Origin: Actinomycetes bacterium
GTDB lineage: Bacteria; Actinomycetota; JAHEXW01
Length of the DNA stretch: 61,641 bases
Direction: 5' to 3'
Assembly (NCBI GenBank): GCA_023251915.1
Contig: JAHEXW010000008.1
Span: 1-61,641, forward strand
The notes beneath the pieces were generated by a model that had not been told where the DNA came from, ran no database searches, and worked only from the letters and a program-made list of their open reading frames with translations. Shown piece by piece: positions 36,097 through 44,576 of the stretch; the stretch's first letter is position 1; every line of letters starts with the position of its first letter. A program made the translations under genes and the position numbers.

Positions 36097-37046
36097 CGGG
36101 AAAGCCTGCGCCGCGCCTGAGCGTCAAACCAGACAATATACCCTTTGCCTATAGCCTGATCAGTCGCTACTTTCCGCAAAGCGTTTAGCTGGCCGTCGGC
36201 ATTCTTGGAAAGCCTGGCTAGAGTGTCCGCTTCCTGCCTTAGTCCGGCCGAGCTTGCCTGATCCAACATCTCCGCGGCGTCTCGGCTGCGGCTAATAAAC
36301 GCAAGCAAACCGTTCGCGTCCTGCGAATAAACCCCGATGTTAGTCAGCTCTTGGTTGCCTTGGGTCAGCCAGGTGGCGCTGACATTTACGGATTCTTTGG
36401 CCGCTAGAGCCTGTGCCCTCGAGCCGGCATAATCGCCAGCGGCCAGCGCCGCTTGGGACGAATCCAGCTGGCCCAGCACCTGCGCGTCGGCCTGCAGTGC
36501 GAGTGCGAAGAAGCCCCAGACGTCGTTATCATGCGTCAATTCGGTCAGGCTTTTTTGGCGGGCGGCGACACGCCGCGCCATCGCCCGGCTGGCTTTGATC
36601 GCCGTGTTCAAGCTAGCGAGAGTCTCGCTCGACACCCCTCCCTTTTTGAATTCATTTAGATCAGATAGCGCCGCCTTAAGCGATTTGCCTTCCTTGATCA
36701 TTGACGACGTCGAGTCAACCAGATCCTTGGCGACGGCGACGGCCGCGGAATCGCGCCTCTTGTCAATGCTGTAGCCGCGTTGGGCGCCCAGATCTTGCTG
36801 AATTATGCCGGTTTCGGTCGCTTCATCAAAAACGAGCGTTTGCCATTTGGCGGGCAGCCGGTCAGACGCGGCAATTGCCTTACCGGCCTGGGCGGTTACT
36901 TTGGTCGAGACGGCCACAGCGCTGATTGCCCGGTCGTTACGCTGGCGCAAACCCGGCCCGTACCATTGATACCAGCCGTAGGCCAGCAGGCCCACAACCA
37001 CGATTGCCACCAGCACGCCGGCGATGGCCAGCCCTAACTTCTTCAT
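36093..37046 (-). CDS. Membrane-anchored helical protein of unknown function
   Basis: I do not recognise this family. The 317-residue protein has one N-terminal transmembrane helix (LGLAIAGVLVAIVVVGLLAY) followed by a YGWYQWYGPGLRQRN segment. The rest is rich in Ala, Lys, Ser, Asp and Leu and looks largely helical, with no cysteine and no obvious enzymatic motif. It is probably anchored with the bulk outside the membrane. It overlaps yvcK by 4 nt, and its stop codon overlaps the stop of the convergent fusA2 by the tetranucleotide TTAG/CTAA. In many Gram-positive bacteria whiA follows rapZ-yvcK; this gene occupies that place, but it has no whiA-like sequence. Confidence 0.65.
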   Translation of the reverse strand: MKKLGLAIAGVLVAIVVVGLLAYGWYQWYGPGLRQRNDRAISAVAVSTKVTAQAGKAIAASDRLPAKWQTLVFDEATETGIIQQDLGAQRGYSIDKRRDSAAVAVAKDLVDSTSSMIKEGKSLKAALSDLNEFKKGGVSSETLASLNTAIKASRAMARRVAARQKSLTELTHDNDVWGFFALALQADAQVLGQLDSSQAALAAGDYAGSRAQALAAKESVNVSATWLTQGNQELTNIGVYSQDANGLLAFISRSRDAAEMLDQASSAGLRQEADTLARLSKNADGQLNALRKVATDQAIGKGYIVWFDAQARRRLSR

Positions 37047-38002
37047 TTCGTCCCCTCTCTGATGATGTGGCGGAATATCGCCGCCAACTTGGCGGCATCG
37101 TGCAAAAGCGGTTGCTCGAGCGACGCTATGTCAGCTTCCCAAACCTTAAGCCCTGTCGCCGCCAAACCAGCTCTGTCATAGACGACCTTGTGGGCCAAAT
37201 CGCCGGCAGGCGCGGGGGCAGTGTCCGGTAACGGACCATCGTGTACCAAAACAGAGTCGATGATTCCCCCCGGCGCGTGGGCCAGCAGAGCTTCAACGTA
37301 GTCTGTTCCGGTCATTCCGGTTGTCTCCGCACGCATATTCATTGTATTCAAGACAAACACCTTCGGACAATCGGCCGCTGCCATCGCCTCGGCCACACCC
37401 TTGACCAGAAGGTTCGGAATGATGCTTGTAAACAGGCTGCCCGGACTTACGATAACAAGATCGGCGTCACTGATCGCCGCCGCGGCCGGCGGATAGACAG
37501 GCGCGTCGCGCGGTTCCAGATGCACACGCCTGATTCGCTCGGACCTGGCAATTCTCGCTTGTCCCGCGAGATACGAATCGCTGCCGACGTCCGCATACAG
37601 ATTCACGTCCGCCAGGGTCGAGGGCAAAACCGTGCCCTGACAATCCAACAGGCGGGCGAGTGTTTGCAGGGCAGGCACAAAACCGCCCTTATAATCGGTC
37701 ATCCCGGCAATAACTAGATTTCCTAGGCTGTGCTCAGCCAGTGTTCGCCCGGTGGGAAACCGGTACTGCAACAATCTAACGAGGTCAGAGTCTGGATCGG
37801 CGGCCAGCGCGGTCAAGCAGTTCCTCACGTCCCCCGGCGGCAGGATACCCAACTCTTCCCGCAGTTTGCCGGAGCTGCCACCGTCATCAGCCATCGTGAC
37901 TATCGCCGTCGGCCTTAGCGAAGAGGTTTTTAGGGCGCGCAGGACGATGGGCAGTCCGGTTCCGCCGCCGATGGCGACAACCCGAAGAGGGGCCGGCCCC
38001 AT
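37043..38002 (-). CDS. yvcK: YvcK/GlmR family metabolic regulator
   Basis: YvcK (GlmR, CofD-like fold) proteins bind UDP-sugars and are needed for cell-wall precursor supply and gluconeogenic growth in Gram-positive bacteria. The 319-residue protein has the diagnostic VVAIGGGTGLPIVLRAL, ADDGGSSGKLREELG and PPGDVRNCLTALA stretches at the N-terminus. Further conserved parts are EHSLGNLVIAGMTD and DLVIVSPGSLFTSIIPNLLV. Its start overlaps the last base of rapZ. It lies downstream of uvrC-MGMT-rapZ, a conserved Gram-positive arrangement. Confidence 0.94.
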   Translation of the reverse strand: MGPAPLRVVAIGGGTGLPIVLRALKTSSLRPTAIVTMADDGGSSGKLREELGILPPGDVRNCLTALAADPDSDLVRLLQYRFPTGRTLAEHSLGNLVIAGMTDYKGGFVPALQTLARLLDCQGTVLPSTLADVNLYADVGSDSYLAGQARIARSERIRRVHLEPRDAPVYPPAAAAISDADLVIVSPGSLFTSIIPNLLVKGVAEAMAAADCPKVFVLNTMNMRAETTGMTGTDYVEALLAHAPGGIIDSVLVHDGPLPDTAPAPAGDLAHKVVYDRAGLAATGLKVWEADIASLEQPLLHDAAKLAAIFRHIIREGTK

Positions 38003-38907
38003 TACTTGTTGCCCTCGTAGGCCTGGTTGTCCCGATCGACATCACGGTGTCTCAGGATGACGTTGTAGTTTCTTTTTTGCAGGAACTCAAAGACCACTTC
38101 GGCTAACGCGACTGAGCGATGACGGCCCCCGGTGCAACCTAAGGCGAGCGCGAAGTGCGTTTTGCCTTCTTGCGCATATTTGGGCAGGAGAAATGTCAGC
38201 AGACTCTCGGTCTTCTTAAGAAACGTTGCCGTCGCCGGCCTTTCCAGAACGTAGTTTTTTACCTTCTTGTCTTGCCCGGTCAATGGTCGCAGCCTGTCGA
38301 CGTAATACGGGTTCGGTAAGAATCTGACATCGAGGATGATGTCAGCGTCCATCGGTAAACCGTATTTATAGCCGAACGACATGACCGTGATGGCCAGCGA
38401 AGTAGTGAAAACACCGGGGCGGAAACCCGCCGCAACCTTTTGCTTTAGATTCTGACCGGTAAGATCGGTCGTGTCGATGACAATGTCCGCCGCTTCCTTG
38501 ATTTCGCTGAGGAGCGCACGCTCGCGCTCTACGCCCTCCATGATATCCCCGCCCTTGGCCAGCGGGTGGCGGCGCCTCGTTTCCTTGAACCGCTTAACGA
38601 TTGTCGGCGTGTCCGCGTCCAGGAAGACTATCCTGTACTCGACCTGACTGGTCTTGAGTTCGCGGAGAGACTCCCAGAGAGCGTCGAAGAAGTGGCCGCC
38701 CCTGACATCTGTTGCCAGCGCCACTTTGTTCTTGGGACTCCCCGGCGTGGCAACCAACTCGGCCACCTTTGGGATAAGAGCCGGCGGAAGATTATCGATG
38801 CAAAAATAGCCCAGGTCTTCGAAGGCATGCAGGGCTTCCGTGCGGCCCGCGCCTGATAGACCGGTGATTATGACGAATTCAACCTTCCCTGCTTTTGCTG
38901 TTGTCAT
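38002..38907 (-). CDS. rapZ: RNase adapter RapZ family nucleotide-binding protein
   Basis: RapZ (YvcJ) is a P-loop protein. In enterobacteria it guides RNase E to the small RNA that controls glucosamine-6-phosphate synthase; in Gram-positive bacteria it binds nucleotides and affects competence. The 301-residue protein has Walker A-like ITGLSGAGRTEALHAFEDLGYF (GLSGAGRT) and CIDNLPPALIPK. C-terminal conserved blocks include MSFGYKYGLPMDADIILDVRFLPN and GCTGGRHRSVALAE. It overlaps MGMT by ATGA and yvcK by one base. Confidence 0.94.
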   Translation of the reverse strand: MTTAKAGKVEFVIITGLSGAGRTEALHAFEDLGYFCIDNLPPALIPKVAELVATPGSPKNKVALATDVRGGHFFDALWESLRELKTSQVEYRIVFLDADTPTIVKRFKETRRRHPLAKGGDIMEGVERERALLSEIKEAADIVIDTTDLTGQNLKQKVAAGFRPGVFTTSLAITVMSFGYKYGLPMDADIILDVRFLPNPYYVDRLRPLTGQDKKVKNYVLERPATATFLKKTESLLTFLLPKYAQEGKTHFALALGCTGGRHRSVALAEVVFEFLQKRNYNVILRHRDVDRDNQAYEGNK

Positions 38908-39179
38908 ACCGGCGTCCTTGTTTTTGCCTCGTCGGCCAGCATCTGGCGCTTCCGTGCTGTCCCGCCGGCGAAACCGCCGACGCTGCCGTCGGACCGGATA
39001 ACACGATGGCAGGGCACTTCGGGCGCGAAGGGATTCCTGTGTAGGGCGTTGCCGACAGCCCGGGCCGCGTGCGGCCGGCCGATGGCATTGGCGACCCAGG
39101 CGTAAGAGCGTGTCTTGCCGGGCGGTATTGTGCGAACCACGTTATAGACTGCCATCTCGAACTCTGTCGGTTGCCTCAT
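38904..39179 (-). CDS. MGMT-family cysteine methyltransferase, compact
   Basis: This 91-residue protein is the DNA-binding domain of the O6-alkylguanine-DNA alkyltransferase family without the usual N-terminal domain. The active-site motif PCHRVI includes the catalytic Cys, so it is not an ATL protein in which Trp replaces Cys. Other conserved parts are VRTIPPGKTRSYAWVA, the helix-turn-helix ARAVGNALHRNP and GGFAGGTARKR. Methyl transfer to the Cys is therefore plausible. It overlaps rapZ by ATGA and lies 37 nt after the end of uvrC. Function as a repair enzyme is inferred from the intact motif. Confidence 0.88.
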   Translation of the reverse strand: MRQPTEFEMAVYNVVRTIPPGKTRSYAWVANAIGRPHAARAVGNALHRNPFAPEVPCHRVIRSDGSVGGFAGGTARKRQMLADEAKTRTPV

Positions 39180-39216
39180 ATGACAATGATAGCAGAGATG
39201 GAAAGTAGCTGACCTT

Positions 39217-41037
39217 CTAGTGAAGGGCGGTGTAGATTGTTTCGGCCAGCGGCCGAGACACGCCCGGCACCTCTGTCAGCTCCTCGGCCGATGCCGCGTA
39301 TACACCGGCCGGGCTGCCGAATTTCTTCAAGAGAGCTTTCTTTTTTACCGCGCCGACACCGGGTATCGCGTCAAACGCCGAAACCAACATGGCGCGCCCG
39401 CGTAACCCCCGGTGATAGGTTATCGCGAAGCGGTGCGCCTCGTCACGGATATGGCGAATGACGTTTAGCGACGCGGCGTTACGCGGCAGGCGCAGCGGTT
39501 CCTCGCGACCAGCAACGAAAAGCTCTTCTTCTCGCTTAGCGAGAGCGAACGTCGGAATATCAAGCAACTTCAAGGCCGTCTCGGCCGCCAAGGCCGCCGA
39601 TAGTTGCGGCTTTCCGCCGTCGACGATTATCAAGTCGGGCCGGATAGCGAACTTGTTCCCCGGTTCATCTACTCCGACGTGCCGCAAGCGTCTCTCTAGT
39701 ACCTCCACCATCGACGCGAAATCGTCCTGGCCGCCGACCCACTTGATGCGGAAACGGCGGTACTCGCTCTTGCGCGGCTTACCGTTCTCAAAAACAACCA
39801 TGCTGGCAACGGTTTCCGTCCCCTGCAGGGTGGAGATATCAAAACATTCGACGCGCCGCGGAATCTCGGCCAGTCCCAGATCTTTCTTCAGTTCTCCCAT
39901 AAGCCAGGTCGCACGCTCTTCCCCGCCGCGTCCCCGGATCCGGTACTGTTCAAAAGCGTACTTCGCGTTGGCGTTGGCCAGACGGACCAGCTCTTTCTTC
40001 TCGCCCCGCTGCGGCACCAGCAGAGATACCTTGCGCCCACGGCGTGCGCTCAGCCAGTCGGTAATCAAACCGGACTCCCCGACCGGCGCCGGCAAGAGTA
40101 TCTCGGCCGGCAGGCGCGTCGTCTCGGAATAGTATCGCTCTAGCACCGCGCCCAATACATCCTCTTCAACCTGCTCAGCCGCCAGCGCGTAGCCGCGGCT
40201 GCCGACCATCTTCCCTCCTCGGACAAACAGTATCCGGGCGTAGATAGTCCCGTCCCCCTCGGCAATACCGATGACATCCCGATTAGTCTTGTCCCGGCTG
40301 ACGACTTTCTGCCCATCTATTAGATACTCGACGGCTTCGATCTTGTCGCGCAGCCGGGCGGCCTGCTCAAACGCCAAATCTGTGCTGGCCTGCTTCATTC
40401 TGCTTCTAAGATCTTTGATTATCGAGGCGTCCCGCCCCTCCAGAAAGGCAATTACCTTCTTAATGACCTCACCATATTCCGCCGCGTCAGTCGGAGTGCT
40501 GCCGGGATTCAGAGCCCATTTGACGTGGTAATCCAGAAATGGCCGGGATCGTCCGGTGGCCCGCTGACGCGCGTATGTTCGAATCGGATAAACGCTCCGC
40601 AGCAGGTCCAAGGTCATCCGCAAGGCTGTCACGTTTGTATAGGGACCGAAATAGAGAGTGCCGCGGCGGTGCAATTCGCGCGTCACAAAGACCCGAGGAA
40701 ACTCCTCCTCGGTGGTGATCGCCAGGTAGGGGTAGCTTTTATCATCTCGTAGGTCGGTATTGAACGGCGGGTCGTACTTCTTGATTAAGACCTTTTCTAA
40801 GACCAGTGCGTCAACCTCGGATCCCGTAACGATGAAGTCGAAGGCGCCGATCTTGTCCATCATGAGTTCGATTTTTGGCCGATCGGGATGCCGCTGCCGA
40901 AAGTACGACGAAACCCGGCGGCGCAGCTCCCGCGCCTTGCCGACGTAAAGGACGCGCCCGGTCTTGTCCTTGAAGAGATAACAACCCGGCAGGAGAGGTA
41001 GGTTCTTTAGCTCTTCGCGGAACCTCTTGTCTGTCAT
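39217..41037 (-). CDS. uvrC: UvrABC excinuclease subunit C
   Basis: UvrC makes the 3' and then the 5' incision in nucleotide excision repair. The 606-residue protein has the N-terminal GIY-YIG domain (LPGCYLFKDKTGRVLYVGKA), a UVR domain near residue 205 (IKDLRSRMKQASTDLAFEQAARLRDKI), the RNase H-like nuclease domain (DLIIVDGGKPQLSA, FALAKREEELF), and a C-terminal double helix-hairpin-helix (IPGVGAVKKKALLKKFGS, VPGVSRPLAETIYTAL). It overlaps the DUF167 gene by ATGA. UvrA and UvrB are encoded about 7 kb away, so the full nucleotide excision repair set is present. Confidence 0.97.
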   Translation of the reverse strand: MTDKRFREELKNLPLLPGCYLFKDKTGRVLYVGKARELRRRVSSYFRQRHPDRPKIELMMDKIGAFDFIVTGSEVDALVLEKVLIKKYDPPFNTDLRDDKSYPYLAITTEEEFPRVFVTRELHRRGTLYFGPYTNVTALRMTLDLLRSVYPIRTYARQRATGRSRPFLDYHVKWALNPGSTPTDAAEYGEVIKKVIAFLEGRDASIIKDLRSRMKQASTDLAFEQAARLRDKIEAVEYLIDGQKVVSRDKTNRDVIGIAEGDGTIYARILFVRGGKMVGSRGYALAAEQVEEDVLGAVLERYYSETTRLPAEILLPAPVGESGLITDWLSARRGRKVSLLVPQRGEKKELVRLANANAKYAFEQYRIRGRGGEERATWLMGELKKDLGLAEIPRRVECFDISTLQGTETVASMVVFENGKPRKSEYRRFRIKWVGGQDDFASMVEVLERRLRHVGVDEPGNKFAIRPDLIIVDGGKPQLSAALAAETALKLLDIPTFALAKREEELFVAGREEPLRLPRNAASLNVIRHIRDEAHRFAITYHRGLRGRAMLVSAFDAIPGVGAVKKKALLKKFGSPAGVYAASAEELTEVPGVSRPLAETIYTALH

Positions 41038-41264
41038 GCCTCGTCCTTCAGCCTGACGTCGAACGTCTTCAGCCGTCCTGATTGCCCCCGAACGAGAATA
41101 ATGTCAGCTTGCGCGACTCCGAAATGTTTGGCTAGCATCTTGATGACCGCCCTATTTGCCTGACCGTCCGCCGGCGCGGCAGTAACATAAATACGCCAGC
41201 CGCCACCGTTCTCAACTATGCGATTTTGCGCCGCCCTAGGGGTGACCTTGGCTTCAATAAGCAT
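41034..41264 (-). CDS. DUF167 (YggU) family protein
   Basis: This 76-residue protein has the complete DUF167 domain (IEAKVTPRAAQNRI, VYVTAAPADGQANRAVIKML, VRGQSGRLKTFDV). The family is widespread and its function is not known. A perfect -10 TATAAT on the minus strand ends 6 nt before the ATG, and no ribosome-binding site is visible, which points to a leaderless start. It is the first gene of a run that continues into uvrC by an ATGA overlap. Confidence 0.9.
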   Translation of the reverse strand: MLIEAKVTPRAAQNRIVENGGGWRIYVTAAPADGQANRAVIKMLAKHFGVAQADIILVRGQSGRLKTFDVRLKDEA

Positions 41265-41280
41265 GCTATCATTATATAAT
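41265..41280. promoter_or_regulatory. Short divergent promoter region with palindrome ATTATATAAT
   Basis: ATTATATAAT at 41271-41280 is a perfect palindrome and gives a TATAAT on both strands. On the minus strand (41276-41271) the geometry fits a leaderless DUF167-uvrC transcript. On the plus strand the hexamer overlaps the ATG of the MFS gene at 41279, so the same element cannot easily drive the full MFS reading frame. No clear -35 is seen on either side. Confidence 0.45.
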
Positions 41281-42610
41281 GGTCAAGCCCGAAAGCGACA
41301 ACGGCAACAATACCAACAACCTAAACGCTGATGTTATCGAAGCGGATGTCACCAGTCCGGCCGCTTCTTTGGTTAAACGCGGTTTTCAGCCCCGCGGCGT
41401 TTTCGCTTCTTTGGCCCACAAAAACTTCGTCTTCTTCCTGAGCGGCGCCGTCTTGTCGAATATCGGCACCTGGATCCAAATGGTGGCGCTCGGCTGGTTG
41501 GTCCTTGAGATGACCAAGTCCGCTTTCTATGTCGGCCTGGTCAACTTCGCCGGCAGCGTCCCGGTAACGGTGCTCGTGCTCTTCGCCGGCGTCGCGGCTG
41601 ATCGTCTCGACCGAAAGAAGCTGATAATCGGTACCCAGATAGTCATGCTGGTCCTGGCCTTGATTCTCGCGTACCTGACCCAGGTTAACGCGGTAAATAT
41701 CCCAATAATTATCGTACTTAACCTGGGCTTCGGCTTAATGACCGCAATCATGTTTCCGACCTGGCAAGCCTACCTGTCCGATATCGTGCCGAGAAAAGAC
41801 TTGATGAACGCCATTGCTTTGAACAGCGCCCAATTCCATATGGCGCGCCTGGTTGGCCCGGCGCTCGCCGGCTTGATTCTGGCGGCTTACGGCGCCGCGG
41901 CAAACTTCTACGTAAACGCTGTCAGTTTCCTATTCGTAATATTGGCGCTAGCCGCCGTCAAGACGGCGCCCCGAGAGAAGGCCCCAGAGTTCCGCGTTAT
42001 GGCTCACCTCAAGGAAGGTTTTGCCTACGTCAATGATAAGCCGGTGCTCAAGGTGCTGCTGATCTCGACCGGGTTGATCACCTTGTTCGGCATGCCTTAC
42101 GCAACGTTGATGCCTGTCCTGGCCAAGAACGTCTTGCATCTTGGCGCCAGCGGCTTCGGCTTCATGATGGCCTTCAATGGCATGGGGGCTTTGGTCGGAG
42201 CGCTTTTGGTAGGCGGGATGGCCAATACCGTTAAACGGGAAACACTGATCAGAGCGGGCGCCATTGCATTCGGTGCCGGCCTGGTCGCGCTGGGGTTCGT
42301 TCACACCGTCTGGCTGGCGGCGCCAGTCCTCGTCGTCTGCGGCGGGGCTTTCCTTGTCACCAGCTCGGCTATCAATACGTCACTTCAAGCCCTCACCCCA
42401 GGGCGTTTACGGGGCCGGATCATGAGTATGTACGTGCTGATGTTTATGGGCATCATGCCTTTCTCAGGTTTGATTTTCGGAGCTGTCGCGGAGTTCACGG
42501 GCGTTGACATCGCTATCGCCATCGGCGGCGCCATCACCGTCATCACCGGCTTGGTCTTAATCCTGCGGCGCTCGCTGATCGACCAGTCCGAATCAACCCT
42601 CGCCGCTTAG
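41279..42610 (+). CDS. MFS transporter (MFS_3/EntS-like)
   Basis: This 443-residue protein is a 12-helix major facilitator transporter of the MFS_3 group, which includes the enterobactin exporter EntS and drug efflux proteins. A cytosolic N-terminal tail of about 40 residues precedes helix 1 (FVFFLSGAVLSNIGTWIQMVALGW). The A-motif-like loop is GVAADRLDRKKL, and PTWQAYLSDIVPRKDLMNAIALN is also diagnostic. The substrate is unknown. The ATG at 41279 lacks a ribosome-binding site; a later start inside the long tail is possible. Its stop overlaps the convergent Nramp gene by TTAG. Confidence 0.85.
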   Translation: MVKPESDNGNNTNNLNADVIEADVTSPAASLVKRGFQPRGVFASLAHKNFVFFLSGAVLSNIGTWIQMVALGWLVLEMTKSAFYVGLVNFAGSVPVTVLVLFAGVAADRLDRKKLIIGTQIVMLVLALILAYLTQVNAVNIPIIIVLNLGFGLMTAIMFPTWQAYLSDIVPRKDLMNAIALNSAQFHMARLVGPALAGLILAAYGAAANFYVNAVSFLFVILALAAVKTAPREKAPEFRVMAHLKEGFAYVNDKPVLKVLLISTGLITLFGMPYATLMPVLAKNVLHLGASGFGFMMAFNGMGALVGALLVGGMANTVKRETLIRAGAIAFGAGLVALGFVHTVWLAAPVLVVCGGAFLVTSSAINTSLQALTPGRLRGRIMSMYVLMFMGIMPFSGLIFGAVAEFTGVDIAIAIGGAITVITGLVLILRRSLIDQSESTLAA

Positions 42611-43866
42611 CCGCCGGCCGGTGCTAGCAGCTGCCAGAACATGGCGACCGACAGGCCAACCATCGCGGCCACCGTCGCCCAGCCGATGATATTGGCCCAA
42701 ACTCCGTTGGTATGCCGGCCCATGATGGTCTTATTGTTGCTAGTCAAAATGAGGAATATCAGGAGAACCGGGGTCAGCACGCCCTGCAGAACCTGAGAGT
42801 AGAACAGCATCGCCATCGGCCTTATGCCCACCAGGCTAAGAAGCGCTCCTAGCGCCAGCGAGAGCCCGATTACCAGGTAGAACCCTCTCGCCTTCGAAAG
42901 TTTGTCACTCATATCCTCTTTCCATTTGAGCGTGTCCCGGACAACATACGCGGTTGTCAGCGCCAGAACCGGGACGGCGACAATGCCGGATCCGAGGATT
43001 CCGATACTAAACAAAACATAGCTGAGTTTACCGGCCAGAGGCCGCAGCGCCGTCGCGATGTCCGCAGCCGACCAGGTATTGACGTTGAGGCCGACGTGAC
43101 CGTATAGCACAATGCCGCCGGCCAAAATGATGAAATAGAAGACGACGGAGGCGAAAATCATGCCGAACCGCACACCCCAGGCTTCGTCTTTTAGGTCGTC
43201 AATTGTTTTGTTCTCCTCAATCTCCTCGTTCGTCTGCCAAAACAGCAGGTAAGCCGAGATGGTCGTGCCGAACAAAGCGACCGCGGCGCTCAAAAACGTC
43301 GCGTTCAGTTTGATAGACGGGATAACGGTCGCGCCCGCGATGGCTATCCAATCGGGTTTGGTCAGCAAGACGTTCACGATATAGACGAGCAGAATCGGGG
43401 AGATAATGAACAGAACGCGGGAGACAAGGGCGTAGCCCTCACGAATCAGAATAAGCAAGATGATTAGAGCTATCGGCACCAGCCACCAGAGAAAGTCTAT
43501 GCCGGTAAAGAGTTCAATGACCGCGGCCATGCCCGCCATGTCGGCGCCAAGCGTCGTGGTGTTACAAATGACGACCAGGATCATCGCCAGCCAGGCCCAA
43601 CCCCGGCCAAAATGGTCCTCGATAACCAAGTTCAGACCCTTCTTGGTGACAACGCCGACGCGAGCCGACATCTCTTCGACGACGATTAACATCGGAAGAG
43701 TCAAGAATATCAGCCATAACTGGCTAAAACGGGTCAGAGCACCGACTTGGATATAGGTAACAATTCCGGATGGATCGTCGTCCGCGGCGCCGGTAATGAC
43801 CCCATCCTTCGTCAGGACAAAATAGTCCCTTATGTGCCGCCGTTTCTTATGTTGATGTCTCGGCAC
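42607..43866 (-). CDS. Nramp-family divalent metal transporter
   Basis: This 419-residue protein belongs to the Nramp family of proton-coupled Mn2+/Fe2+ transporters. About 11 transmembrane helices are visible. Near the N-terminus, GVITGAADDDPSGIVTYIQVGA carries the DPSG-type metal-binding motif in helix 1. The helix 6 region reads LFGTTISAYLLFWQTNEE, in which the Met of the classical MPH motif is not present, so metal selectivity may differ. It is encoded next to rubrerythrin and an unknown membrane protein, and this could link it to iron or manganese homeostasis. The stop overlaps the convergent MFS gene. Confidence 0.85.
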   Translation of the reverse strand: MPRHQHKKRRHIRDYFVLTKDGVITGAADDDPSGIVTYIQVGALTRFSQLWLIFLTLPMLIVVEEMSARVGVVTKKGLNLVIEDHFGRGWAWLAMILVVICNTTTLGADMAGMAAVIELFTGIDFLWWLVPIALIILLILIREGYALVSRVLFIISPILLVYIVNVLLTKPDWIAIAGATVIPSIKLNATFLSAAVALFGTTISAYLLFWQTNEEIEENKTIDDLKDEAWGVRFGMIFASVVFYFIILAGGIVLYGHVGLNVNTWSAADIATALRPLAGKLSYVLFSIGILGSGIVAVPVLALTTAYVVRDTLKWKEDMSDKLSKARGFYLVIGLSLALGALLSLVGIRPMAMLFYSQVLQGVLTPVLLIFLILTSNNKTIMGRHTNGVWANIIGWATVAAMVGLSVAMFWQLLAPAGG

Positions 43867-44569
43867 GGGCCCTCGCGGCGGCGGCTCCCTGTTTTAAGGA
43901 GCCGGCCTTCATGAAACCCCACAGCAGCAGCGCTGCTCCCGCCATTTCCGCAGGATACAGGCCAACCGCTTCACCCCGTCTGGCCAGTGCCCCGGCCGTC
44001 GCGATAGCAATCGTACCGGCCGCGATCAAAACGTTCGCCCACATCCGGTACGCGTACTCTCTCTTGGCTGCGAACCTGATCACCGAGTATATGGCTCCGC
44101 CAAGTAAGGCGAGGGTGCCCGGTATCGTACAGGCGAAAGAAAACAGTCGCACGGTCGTCGCCATGGCGTTGCCACCCACGGTTATCCCGGGAACAAGCTT
44201 CGCCGTGACCAGTTGGGCGTTAAGCGAGGCGTACAGAAATACGGCCGTCAAAGCAAGCGTGTAAGCGAGGTATATGTGTCCCCAGATCTTGTGCTTGAAT
44301 ATCAAGTAAACGGTGCCCAAACCCAAGTAAAGAACAAGCGTGGCCGCCATAACATAGTAGAAACGATAAACAAGCGGGTCCCAACTTTGGGTATACTCAG
44401 ATACCGTTTCAATCACGGCCGCGGCCGCGTAGAGAAACATGCCTACTGCCCAGGCCAGCTGGTGCGGCTGGCGCCGCGCGAGGTACTGTTTGAGCAAAAG
44501 ATACGTAAAGACAAACCCTGTGACCGCTGTCAACAACGGCCAGATCCAATGTGACCAAAAGGTATTCAT
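43847..44569 (-). CDS. Seven-helix membrane protein of unknown function
   Basis: I do not recognise the family. The 240-residue protein is very hydrophobic, with about seven predicted transmembrane helices, for example HWIWPLLTAVTGFVFTYLLL, LAWAVGMFLYAAAAVI and FYYVMAATLVLYLGLGTVYLIF. I use the ATG at 44569 (MNTFWSHW), 7 nt after the rubrerythrin stop; the longer frame to 44659 lies inside rubrerythrin. It overlaps the Nramp gene by 20 nt. No obvious metal or cofactor motif is visible. Confidence 0.65.
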   Translation of the reverse strand: MNTFWSHWIWPLLTAVTGFVFTYLLLKQYLARRQPHQLAWAVGMFLYAAAAVIETVSEYTQSWDPLVYRFYYVMAATLVLYLGLGTVYLIFKHKIWGHIYLAYTLALTAVFLYASLNAQLVTAKLVPGITVGGNAMATTVRLFSFACTIPGTLALLGGAIYSVIRFAAKREYAYRMWANVLIAAGTIAIATAGALARRGEAVGLYPAEMAGAALLLWGFMKAGSLKQGAAAARARAETST

Positions 44570-44576
44570 CCGCTGG

